From: Symbiodinium natans
Lineage: Eukaryota; Sar; Dinophyceae; Suessiales; Symbiodiniaceae
Length of the DNA stretch: 62,000 nt
Direction of reading: 5' to 3'
Assembly (NCBI GenBank): GCA_905221605.1
Contig: CAJNDS010001702.1
Location: 387,934 to 449,933, forward strand
Part shown: piece after piece, positions 44,801-56,800 of the stretch
Layout: each line of letters opens with the position of its first letter
Numbering within the stretch: position 1 is the stretch's first letter
Position numbers and translations under genes: made by a program
The notes under the pieces: generated by a model
Told to the model about the DNA's origin: nothing
The model's database searches: none
The model's input: only the letters and a program-made list of their open reading frames with translations

Positions 44801-47800
44801 CCTCACAGTGACTTCCAAAAAAACAAAACAAAAAACAAATAGGCAAACAGCCTCAACAGCATGCCCGCCAAAATGGACCAGGTTTTCCTGCAGTGCTAAA
44901 AAAACCCATGCGTGCCGATGTTTTCGGCTTCTCCTGAGAGTCACTTTACAAAAATCACCAAAACCAACTAGAAATAGCATGCCCCCCCAAAATGGCAAAA
45001 ATCTTCCTCTACTCCTGAAAACCCACCCCGCCGATGTTTTCTGCACGTCCGTTCTTGAGAACATGCCTTTTGTACCACGCGCGGGAATCAACCGCGAACC
45101 GACTAGTTGAATGCTAACCCCCAAGTACGGTTAGAAGCAGCTCTGACCCTAAACCCTAAACCCGAAACCCTAAACCCTAAACCCTATAACCCCAAACCCA
45201 CAAGACTTGAAGTCAGAACTCTAGATTCTAGAGTCTGTCTGAAGAAGCCCGTGAACCTCATGCCCCTTGAACTCAGGAGTATTCCGTTGCTTAAGGCATT
45301 TGGGTTTAGGGTTTAGGGTTTAAGGTTTAGGGTCTAGGGTTTATGGGAATCCTAACATGATTTAAAGGGACTGTTCTCTGAGTTGGGGGCTTCAGGGTTT
45401 AGGGGCTTCTCTGGGCTTCGCCGAAAATATACGGGGTATGCTACTCTCGCAGCAGCCTAGAAACGGAATTCAGACCCACCCCTAAACCCTCAACCCTCAA
45501 CCCTCAACCCTAAACCCTAAACCCTAAACCCTAAACCCTAAACCCTAAATAGGCTTGTCAAGCCGGCGCACAAAATTTAGATGGTTCGGGGTTTTTGCCA
45601 GAGCACTTCTCCAAGAAGCCGTCGCAGCTGTAGGACCTCAGCTGGCCCTAGCCTTTAGGGTTTAGGGTTTAGGGGTTTAGGGTTTAAGGTTTAGGGTTTA
45701 GGGTTTAGGGTTTAGGGTTTAGGGTTTAGGGTTTAGCGAACCAAAATGCCAGGGTTTAAGGTAGGATGCCAAGATGCGGAACACTGGTTAACCAATCTCC
45801 CTACTGCCTAAGTATAGAGTCATAGACACCAGGCTTTCACTATCACTACCCTAAGTGGCTGACGTGAAGGACACACAAGTCACCCTACTCCAACCCAAAG
45901 GAAAACTTTCAGAGTTTAGGGTTTGAGGGTTGGGGTGAAGGTTTAGGGTTTGGGGTTTAGGATTGTGGGTTTAGGTTTAGGGCAAGACCAGCGATCTCGC
46001 TTTAAATGGTAAACCTGGCGGCCAGGCACAGATTTCATGGGCGGGCGAACACACACAAAATGCTGGCATGGTGGGGCCACTACTTCTCAGAGCCTCTTGC
46101 ACATTTGGGGCTTACGACGAAAGTGACTAAAGGTGCATGCGAACGCAGCGTGCCTGGAAACGAGCTCAGTAGCCTGCGAACAACCCTGCAAGTGAATCCG
46201 TCAGCTGGGAATGTCAATGGCGAGGAAGTTTCATGTATAAATATTGTTGACTTGCTCTATAACCGTCATAACACATACCACTTGAAGACAAAATGGTCCA
46301 GCCACTGAACCTACTACTGAGGCAGAACAAAGCTACGCCCGAACAATATTCATGCCCCCAGACGCCAAAACCCTTAAGCCTCTAAACCCGTAAACCCCGA
46401 AAGCCTACAACCCTAGACACAAGATTCGCTAAGCCCTAAACCCTAAACCCTAAACCCTAAACCCTAAACCCTAAACCCTAAACCCTAAACCCTAAACCCT
46501 AAACCCTAAACCCTAAACCCTAAACCCTAAACCCTAAATCCAATTCCTAAACCCTAAACCCTAAACCCTAAACCCCAAACCATTCACCCTAAACCCTAAA
46601 CCCTAAACCCCTACAGAGGCTTGGAGGTGAGCTGCACCGTCGCTGCGTAGTGGCGGATACCGAAAGCTGCCTCAACCAGCGGTTTCAGAAACAGGGTAAG
46701 AACCCAAACAGACCAAAAAACCTCAAACCCCTTCACCACCAACCCCCAACAGAAAACAAGCAAAACCCCCACCGTCCGGAGCCTCTAAACCCTAAACCCC
46801 AAATCGCAAACGCCCAAACAAGCCCCAGGAAACCCCAAACCAGGTTCAGGGTATACCTGCAGGGTGGGTTGGGGGGGGGCCTGGTTTTGGCGGGTTTAAG
46901 GGCTTGGGATGAAGAAGTGTAACAACTCTCTCCGTATCGGATTGAGGGCCATTTCTGAGCCGACCCTTCTTGGTACATCAAAACTGGTCTCTGTAGTTGC
47001 GCCCTGAACCCGCAAAAACAGTCAGTCCATTTGGGGGTTGAAGGGAAGCTGAGAAGCTCAATCCCTAACCCTCGGACGCCTCAAACCTGAAACCCCAAAC
47101 CCCAAGCCCGACATTCAACCATACCGCAAACCTCAAACCCCAAGCCCCAAAACCCCTAATCCTACACCTCAAGCCCGAAACTTGACCCACCACACGAAAA
47201 ACAAAACAACATGTCTAGGTGTGTATATCTACACACTAAACCCTAAACCCTAAACCTAAACTCAAATGTCTGCCAAAAAACCACGATCAACTGGTGCGGT
47301 CCCAGGCTCAGCGCCCGAGAATTTCGGCACCACCAGCCGCGCGTGGCTGCCGTGCAGCTTCAGCACCTAAGGTTCAGAAGTCTCGGGTTTAGGCTTCGGG
47401 GGTTTGGGGTTTGGGGTTTAGGGTTTAGGGTTTAGGGTTTGGGGTTTGGGGTTTGGGGTTTGGGGTTTAGGGTTTAGGCTTTAGGGTTTAGGGTTCAGGG
47501 TTTAGGGTTTAGGGTTTGGGGTTTACAGTTTGGGGTTTGGGGTGGTCCAGGGGTTGGGGTTAGGAGCTTCTAGGGTTCAAGGGTGCGGCTTCATCGGTCA
47601 TTGTAAGTTGGGTGATAAAAAAGAACCCAAATACCGCTATGTGCCGGATCGACATATGGGTAGTTCTCTAAACCAGGGTCCCTTTTGGCAATCCTTCTTT
47701 TACGGGTGCCGTGCTATATATAGGACCCAAAAGGGGACCCTAACTGAGAACTACCCATATAGCTTACCCGACCGTCAGCAGATGCATGATTGTTTCAGGG

Positions 47801-50800
47801 TCTTACAGAAGGGTATGAATACTCCAAAGACTGCCATCCTTGTGATAGGAACCCTCAAAAACGGTGTCCCTATGCTCGGAAGCCCCTGCAAGGACGCAAG
47901 GGTTTTAAGGTTTTTGGGGCCAGGCAAGCAGGGCGTGGATTGAGGGTTTGGGGTTTCGGGTTTAAGGTTTCCATTATGTTCGGGATTGTTTTCACGCAAA
48001 CCCCCTGCCCCTCACCCCCCCGAGGACTGTGTTGTTGCTGCAGTTTTTTTCTCCACTGTTTTTTGGCTACTTTTTACGTGGTCTGTGTGGGGGGGGGGGG
48101 GTCCGGAACCGTGGAATCCAGGCCCGGAACCGTTACCTCAGATTCAGAGGGCGCTGAGAGACCCCAAAACCATGCTTTTTGGGGCACGGAGCCTGAAAAA
48201 GTCAAAGCGAGGGTTGATTGTGTCTCTTGCATGGGTGGGGGTGGGGTCGGGGGGTGAGAGGGGGTTTGCTTGAAAACAGGCCCAAACCCATAAACCCGCC
48301 CCCCATCTGGACCCGAGAAGGGGGGGTTGGGTTTGCTTGAAATGCAGCCCCAAACCCCCAAACCCATTTGAAAACACCCATCTGGACCCCGAGAAGAGGG
48401 GGGTTGGGTGGTGGAGGGTGCGCGCGTATTTCCCCTGAACTGTCAGGGTGCGTGCGTATTTCCCCTGAACTCTCAACTACATATACATCCTGGGCATCGT
48501 CTTTTGATTCTCAACAAACAGCTCACATGAAGTGCACCTGCACGTTGCTCGCTCGGCCTCTCCCCCTTCCGCCCGTGAAACCCTGAAAGTTGAGCTGCGC
48601 CTTGTTGGCGAAGGTGACGTCTGACGACTGCGGCATCGCGATTTCCTGGAGCAGTGACAACCCTAAACCCTAAACCCTAAACCCTAAACCCTAAAGCCTA
48701 AACCCTAAACCCTAAGCCCTAAACCCTAAACCCCAAAAACCTAAACCCTAAACCCTAACCCTGGAAGCCAAGCATTTAAAAACGCAGGGTTGGGACTCGG
48801 CAGGGCTTAAGGCTTAGGCTTCAGGGCTTAGGGCTTGGGGCCCGAGGGTTCAGGGCTGAGGATGAACGGTTTACGGCTTCGGGCTGAGGATTGAGGGCTT
48901 AGGGTTTGGGGCTTAGGGCTTAGGGCTTGGGGCTTAGGGTTTAGGGTTTAGGGCTTAGGGTCTAGGGTTTAGGGTTTAGGGCTTCGGGCTGAGGCCCAAA
49001 GTACTTGCGGCGGGTTTTGAAGGGTTAATGTAGGAATTCGGCCCCAAAGACATGAAAATGAAAAACTTTTGTCTCCAAATGAGGGCTTAGGGGCTGGATA
49101 GGTGGCTGGTGAGCATTCGGGTTTAGGATTCAAAGCCATAAGGCCACATGGAGGAGGGGGGCAGTGTAAATAAGCTGAGAATATGGGTCTCTTTCGGAGG
49201 TTCGTACGCCCTAAACCCTAAACCCTAAACCCTAAACCCTAAACCCTAAACCCTAAACCCTAAACCCTAAACCCTAAACGGCAATCCTACTTCGGGGCCG
49301 CAGGAACTAGACGTGCAATCGGGCGTTGGAGATTTCCGTTAGTCCTACCAAGCCGTAAGCAATGATTATTAGGGTTCCCTTTCCAACGCCCGATTGCACG
49401 TCTAGTTCCTGCGGCCCCGAAGTAGGATTGCCGTTTAGGGTTTAGGGCGTTTAGGGTTTAGGGTTTAGGGTTTAGGGCTTAGGGCTTAGGGCTTAGGGTT
49501 TAGGGTTTAGGGTTTTGGGTTTAGGGTGTTTAGGGGGCGACGGCGAGGCTCCTCGTCCAGCATGTCGAGGACTCCGCTGCGCCCTTCCAGAAGCTGGACG
49601 CAGTCGGAGTTGTCCACATACCTAATCTAGGGGCCTTAAGAATAACAGTCAGAATCATAATAACAGGGTTTAGGGTTTAGGGTTTAGGGTTTAGGGTTTA
49701 GGGTTTAGGGTTTAGGGTTTAGGTTTAGGGTTTAGGGTTTAGGGTTTAGGGTTAGGGTTTAGGGTTTAGGGTTTCGGGTTGGGGTTTAGGGTTTAGGGTT
49801 AGGGTTTAGGGTTTAGGGTTTAGGGTTTTTAGGGTTTAGGGTTTAGGGTTTAGGGTTTAGAGTTTAGGGTTTAGGGTTTAGGGTTTAGGGTTTAGGGTTT
49901 AGGGTTTAGGGTTTAGGGTTTAGGGTTCAGGGTTCAGGGTTCAGGGTTCAGGGTTCAGGGTTTGGGGTGTGGTGTGCAGGGCTTCGGGCTTGGAGTTTAG
50001 GGTATAGGGCCTAGTATAGGGTTCAGGGTTTAGGGTTCACGGTTTAGGGTTGAGGGTTTAGCGTATTTGCCTAACAACCCTCCCCCCCCCCCAACCAAAA
50101 AGAAAAAACATATATATATATATACATATACATATATATATATATATATATTCTTGCCCTATAAGGCAATATAGGGGTTACTAGCCTTGTGTTTTTTGGG
50201 GGTTCTTTTGCAAATACAAGAAATGGAGGGGCCTTAACAAGTCGAATAGGCGGGGGCCATTCTAGGATACTTATACAGGGACCATGAAGGCAATACGAAT
50301 TTATATCTCGAAAATTCCGAAAAACAAAACAATACAGGACTGGGAGCTCTTAAGCAAATAGAAGTAACATAGGGGCCTCAATTAATACTATAGGGGTTCG
50401 GAGGCTAGTATAGTATAGTTACACAGGGACCATGAAGGGAGTTCTACAAGTAATCATTCCGACCCCAATAGCAATGGTCTTCGGGGTCTTGGAATGGGTT
50501 CGGGTTTAGGGCTTGGGGTTTTGGGTAGATTGAGTGTTTCTTGGGTGGAGTCAGAGAGAAACAGGAGTTGCAGGTTGGAGCGTTACAGCCTGTAACAGTT
50601 GATAGTCCAGAATCTAGGGCCTCTGTCGTTCACCCTGAAACCCTGAAACGTGTTTAGGTCCAAGGGCGTAAGTATCCCGAATGTTTACCTAAACCCTGAA
50701 CCCTAAACCCTAAACCCTAAACCCTAAACCCTGAAACCCGAAAACCCCCACATTCACCCGGCGGCGAGATTTCTGCTCCCAGGTTCACGCCCTCCGCCGC

Positions 50801-53800
50801 GCAGTCCTCGATCTCGGACTTGAAGACTGCCTTCGTGCGGATAAGATCGAAGGTGTAGAGTTTAGGGTTTAGGGTTTAGGGTTTAGGGTTTAGGGTTTAG
50901 GGTTTAGGGTTTAGGGATTAAGGCTTAGGGTTTAGGGTTTTGGGTTGTGGGTTTAGGGTTTAGGGTTAGGGTTTAGGGTTTAGGGAGGTCGAAACCCCCA
51001 AAACAGAACAGCTCTTTCTCTTGCGAACAGTTGGGAAAAAGGGGCCTCAACCTCCAAGAAAGCTGGTGCAAGGGCCCCCCAAACCCTAAACCCTAAACCC
51101 CAAACTCTAAACCCTATACCCTTGCCTCGTTGAACTGGAGTTGGAGCTGCTCATTGCCTTGGAAGAGCCCAGATTTGCCTTTTCCGACCCAAGAAGCCGA
51201 AACACCCCCTAAACTAAACCCCTAAGCCCTAAAACCTAAACCCTAAACCTAAACCCTAAACCCTAAACCCTAAACCCAAAGACGGTACGCCAACAACATC
51301 TGAAAACTAGCATTTACCACGTCAAATCGCAGCAGGAGACAAGGCCGCCCTGATGCTAAGGTTTCGGGTCTGTTTCAGGAGCAGGGCTTCCCAAGCCATT
51401 TTGCTCCCGAGACATCAAACACCACGATTAGACATGGCTAGCTTGTAGTCATCTGAGAACATCTAATGCAACAAAATGCACGAGTCAGGGACACGTTGTC
51501 CTCGAAGGTCTAATACGCGCAGCTGGCTTACTCTTGCAAGCAAGCGAACCCAGAGACTGTGTTCACAAAACAGCCGCCGGGATTAGATGCTTGCCAAAGC
51601 AACCCCTCTTGCGACACTGGATACTAAGCCACTATAAGCCTTGCTTGCTGTCTGGGCAAACGAGGAGGAGCTAGTGACATCCGCGGCCGCATGGAACTGT
51701 ACGAGTCAGGGACACGTTGTCCACGAATCCCTGGTCGAATACGCGCAGCTGTGGATACTAAGCCACTATAAGCCTTGCTTGCTGTCTGGGCAAACGAGGA
51801 GGAGCTAATGACATCCGCAGCCGCATGGAACTGCACGAGTCAGGGACACGTTGTCCACGAATCCCTGGTCGAATACGCGCAGCTGGCTTACTCTTGCAAG
51901 CAAGCGAACCCAGAGACTGTGTTCACAAAACAGCCGCCGGGATTAGATGCTTGCCAAAGCAACCCCTCTTGCGACATTGGATACTAAGCCACTAAGCCTT
52001 GCTTGCTGCCTGGGCAAACGAGGAGGAGCTAATGACATCCGCAGCCGCATGGAACTGCACGAGTCAGGGACACGTTGTCCACGAATCCCTGGTCGAATAC
52101 GCGCAGATGGCGTACTCTTGCAAGCAAGCGAACCCAAAGACTGTGTTCACAAAACAGCCGCCGGGATTAGATGCTTGCCAAAGCAACCCCTCTTGCGACA
52201 CTGGATACTAAGCCACTAAGCCTTGCTTGCTGTCTGGGCAAACGAGGAGGAGCTAATGACACCCGCAGCCGCATGGAACTGTACGAGTCAGGGACACGCT
52301 GTACTCGAATCCCTGGTCTAACACGCGCAGCTGGCTTACTCTTGCAAGCAAGCGAACCCAGAGACTGTGTTCACAAAACAGCCGCCGGGATTAGATGCTT
52401 GCCAAAGCAACCCCTCTTGCGACACTGGATACTAAGCCACTATAAGCCTTGCTTGCTGTCTGGACAAACGAGGAGGAGCTAATGACATCCGCAGCCGCAT
52501 GGAACTGCACGAGTCAGGGACACGTTGTCCACGAATCCCTGGTCGAATACGCGCAGCTGGCTTACTCTTGCAAGCAAGCGAACCCAGAGACTGTGTTCAC
52601 AAAACAGCCGCCGGGATTAGATGCTTGCCAAAGCAACCCCTCTTGCGACACTGGATACTAAGCCACTAAGCCTTGCTTGCTGTCTGGCACCCCAGCCAGG
52701 GCACCCTAAACGCGAACGATAGCAGCGTTCCATACCAGCAGCTCTTGTGGACTGAACCCTGACCCCAGACTCCGAACCAAGAACCTCGAACAGCCTAAAC
52801 CCTAAACCCTAAACCCTAAACCCTAAACCCTAAACCGTAAACCCTAAACCCTAAACCCTAAACCCTAAGCTAAATCCACCTGAACCATCGTGCTTCCTAG
52901 CCACTGAGGTTAATCAAGAGCTGCTCCAGCGAGTTCGTCGCAAAGCTCTCGAAGCCGCTGATGTCGAGGATGCCTCCAGCGTTTAAGGGTTTAGGGTTTA
53001 GGGTTTAGGGCTTAGGGTTTAGGGTTTAGGGTTTAGGGTTTAGGGTTTAGGGTTTAGGGTTTAGGGTTTCGGGTTTCGGGTTTCGGGTTTCGGGTTTCGG
53101 GTTTAGGGCTTTCTTGAAGGTTCATTGGTACTTACAAGTAGGGTTAGAAGTACCCTTGATAAGGTTGTCACTCCTAATATGGCCCTTATACTACCTTAGG
53201 ATTTTGTTTAAAGGGTCCCCAAACTCAAGGGTCCAACCTTAGGGGTCCAAGCTAGAACCCCATGATAAACCCTAAAACCCTAGGCCCTAAACCCTAAGCG
53301 ATCCTGCCTATGAGGCGGTCCCGACTCTCTGCATGGCCACCTGACAGAAGAGCCGATGGATCAAGATGGATAGCAGAGAGGCGTCGAAGCCCTGAACCCC
53401 ATATGAGCCAGCAAAGCCGCACCCCAGCCCCCCTTCCCCCCCCTTCCCCCCCCTTCCCCCCCTTTTCTGTTGTTCATGGTGGGCTTTGGGTCCCCCCCCC
53501 CGTAGTTCTTGGTCTGTGGTACATGGGTTCATGGGTTTAGGGTTTAGGGTTAGGCTGCAGAGTTCAGGATTTTCACTCTGAGCCAGTTGGTCCAATGGTT
53601 CACAGTGGGTTTAGAGTTGAGGGTTCAAGGTTTGGGGTAGTGGTAGGTTTATGGTTTCCCCTCTCCCCCCTGTGGTTCGGGCTGGGTTTACGGTTTACGG
53701 TTCAGGGTTAAAGCGGTTATAAGGTTTCGGGTTTACCCTTCTCCCCCCTGTGTCCCCCCCTGTCATCCGTGGTGCTTTTAGAGTCCGGGAAGGGTTTGGG

Positions 53801-56800
53801 TGGGGGATACCATCGGGGGGGGGGGGGGCTCGACTACACGGAACGCGGGCGCATATGAGCCCTGAACCTGAACCCTATAAACCCTGAACCATAAACACAA
53901 AACTCTAGGGTTTTTTGGTTCGGGTTTAGGGCTTAGGGTCTAGGGTACGGTTTAGGGTTTAGGGTTTCGGGTTTGTGGACCCTGAACCCCATAAACCTCC
54001 CTGATGTCCGAGGGATTTGTCGATGGACTTTTGTTGGGTTGGGGGGTTTAGGGGTTAGGGTTTAGGGTTTAGGGGTTAGGGTTTAGGGTTTCGGGTTTAG
54101 GGTTTCGGGTTTAGGGTTTAGGGTTTAGGGTTTAGGGTTTAGGGTTTAGGGTTTAGGGTTTAGGGTTTAGGGTTTAGGGTTTAGGGTTTCGGGTTTAGGG
54201 TTTAGGGTTTAGGGTTTAGGGTTTAGGGTTTAGGGTTTAGGGTTTAGGGGTTCGAAGCTTGAGCTGGTAGGCAGGGGGGTGAACCGCCGTCCGAGTCCAA
54301 ATTTCAGCTGTTGTCGCTTTCATTTTTTCGAGGGGGGGTTTAGGGTTTAGGGTTTAGGGTTTAGGGTGTGTCAGGGGAGGGCGCGCGCTCGGGTGTGAAA
54401 CACCCCGGGCCGCGCGCTCGCGTTGCCCGTCAACCCGCCCCGGCCACCCAAACTATACTCTATTAGGGTTTAGGGTTTATGGAATTTATTTTCTTGTGCC
54501 CCGATGCTTGCTTTGACGTTTTTAAAGTTGCGCTGTTAGGGTTTAAGCTGGGGTTGGGGGTAGCCTCGGCCCTTTTCGGGCCTTCGGCGTGTCAGGGCCC
54601 GTAGAGGCCCTTATTTATTTGAAGGTCAAGGAAACCCTTTGTGTCTGCTCCTGGATTCCCCTTCTTTAAGGGCCTCAATTAAGCATCGATTTCACTACCA
54701 AAAAATCGCATTTTTCATTGCGGGAACGGGCATCCTGGGGTCCCCCTTCTTTTAGGGGGCCTTTTGAAGCCTTTTGAAGCATTTTGGTGGCTCTTGGGGT
54801 CTCTCGGGGCTTTGTTCGGACCTTCGGCGTGTCAGAGGTTTTATTCATTTAAAGGTCAGGGAACCTATTAATGAGTTTTTCGCCAATGAGTATTTCAATC
54901 GCTAGGGTTTAAGCTCGGGTTCGGGGTAGCCTCGGCCCTTTTCGGGCCTTCGGCAAGTTAGGGCCCGTAGAGGCCCTTATTTGCTTGAAGGCCTTCGCAG
55001 GGTTTTGCGGTGTTAGTGTTTAAGCTGGGGTTCGGGGTAGCCTCGGCTCTTTTCGGGCCTTCGGCACGTTAGGGCCCGTAGAGGCCCTTATTTACTTGAA
55101 GGCCGTCGTAGGGTTTTGCGGTGTTAGGGTTTAGGTTGGGGTTCGGGATAGCCTCGGTCCTTTCCGGGCCTTCGGCACGTCAGGGCCCGTAGAGGTCCTT
55201 GCTGATTTGAGGAAGCCATCGATTTCAGTACTAAAAAAGAACATTTTTCATTACGGGCAGGGGTGCGTAAAACCATCGTTTTCAATATTCAAAAATCGCA
55301 TTTTTCATTGTGGGCACGGACAAATCTTATGGTCACCCTTCTTTTAGTGGGCCTTTGGAAGCTTTTGAAGCCTTTTGGGGTCTTGGCTTGGGTCCGTCCG
55401 AGGCCCTTGGCCCTTGGTCAAGGGTGCCCACCAAGGGGCCCTTGGCCCGGGCGGCCCCTTGGCCTGAAGGGCCCGAAACGTCTGGCCCTTGGCCGGTCAA
55501 GGCCCTTGGCACGGGGGGGCCCTTGGCCCGCAGGCCATTGGGGGGGCCTTCGCCAAGCGTTGGTGATCTGGTGGGGCGCTTGGTCCAGAAACCCTTGATC
55601 GAGGGACCCTTGGCCGGATGGCCCTTGGGCCGGGGAGCCGGGGGCCCTTGGCTGTGGGGCCCTTGGTCGGGGGGGTTCTTGGCCGGGGGTCAGGTTCTTG
55701 GCGCGCTTGCCCTTGGCTGGGGGGGCCCTTGGCCCGGCGTCAGGGGCCGTAGAGGCTTTATTCATTTAAAGGTCAGGGAACCTATTAAGGAATTTTTCGC
55801 CAATGAGTCTTTCAATCGCTAGGGTTTAAGCTCGGGTTCGGGGTAGCCTCGGCCCTTTTCGGGCCTTCGGCAAGTTAGGGCCCGTAGGGGCCCTTATTTG
55901 CTTGAAGGCCTTCGTAGGGTTTTGCGGTGTTAGGGTTTAAGCTGGGGTTCGGGGTAGCCTCGGCCCTTTTCGGGCCTTCGGCACGTTAGGGCCCGTAGAG
56001 GCCCTTATTTGCTTGAGGGTTTAGGCTGGGGTTCGGGGTAGTTTCCGTCCTTTTCGGGCCTTCGGCACGTGGGCCCATAGAGTTCCTTGCTAATTTAGGG
56101 GGAGCCATCGATTTCAATACGAAAATGCGGGCAGGGTGCCTAAACACAATGTTTTCAAGCACGGACAAATCTTGTGGTCCCCCTTCTTTTAGTGGGCCTT
56201 TTGAAGCTGTTGGTGGCTCTTGGCGCCTCTTGGGGGCTTCCTAGGCCCTTAGCTGAGCCCTGGTTGGGGGGGCCCTTGGCAGGGTGTTAGGCCCTTGGTC
56301 CGGCAAGGGGCCTTGGCCAAGGGTCCTTGACTGGCCCCTTGGCTGGGCCCTTGGCTGACAGGCCCCTTGGCTTGGAAAGGGGGGCCCTTGGCCGCTAGGC
56401 GGCAGGGGGGGGCCCTTGGCCGGGGGCCCTGGCCCGGGGGTGCTTGGCCCGGGACTCTTCGCCCAGTGCAGCCTTGGTCTTGGCCTGAGGGGCCCTTGGC
56501 CCGGGGGGCCCTTGGCCCGGGGGGCCCTTGGCCCGGGGGCCCTTGGCCCGCGGGGCCCTTGGCCCGGGGCTTGGCCCGGGGGGCCCTTGGCCCGGAACCT
56601 GGAAACCCGTGAAAAGCCCCTAAAATCACGAAATTGAGCAACCAGCCTGCCTGGACCCCTCACCAGCCTCCTGGTCCAGGAATCCAGCTACCAGGGACCA
56701 GGGGGCCCCCGGGGGGGGGGCCCGACGAACCCTGAACCCAAAACCCTGAACCGACCTTCAGAGGCAAAGGGTTACGATTTGGGGTTACACTTGAGCTACG

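Noticed and set aside
44717-45124. 135- and 126-codon ORFs on opposite strands
   Set aside because: Both cover the same three-copy repeat, share no family similarity and lie inside a myosin intron.
51475-52687. CRISPR array
   Set aside because: Units of 224 bp repeat in full with no unique spacers, in a eukaryotic intron.
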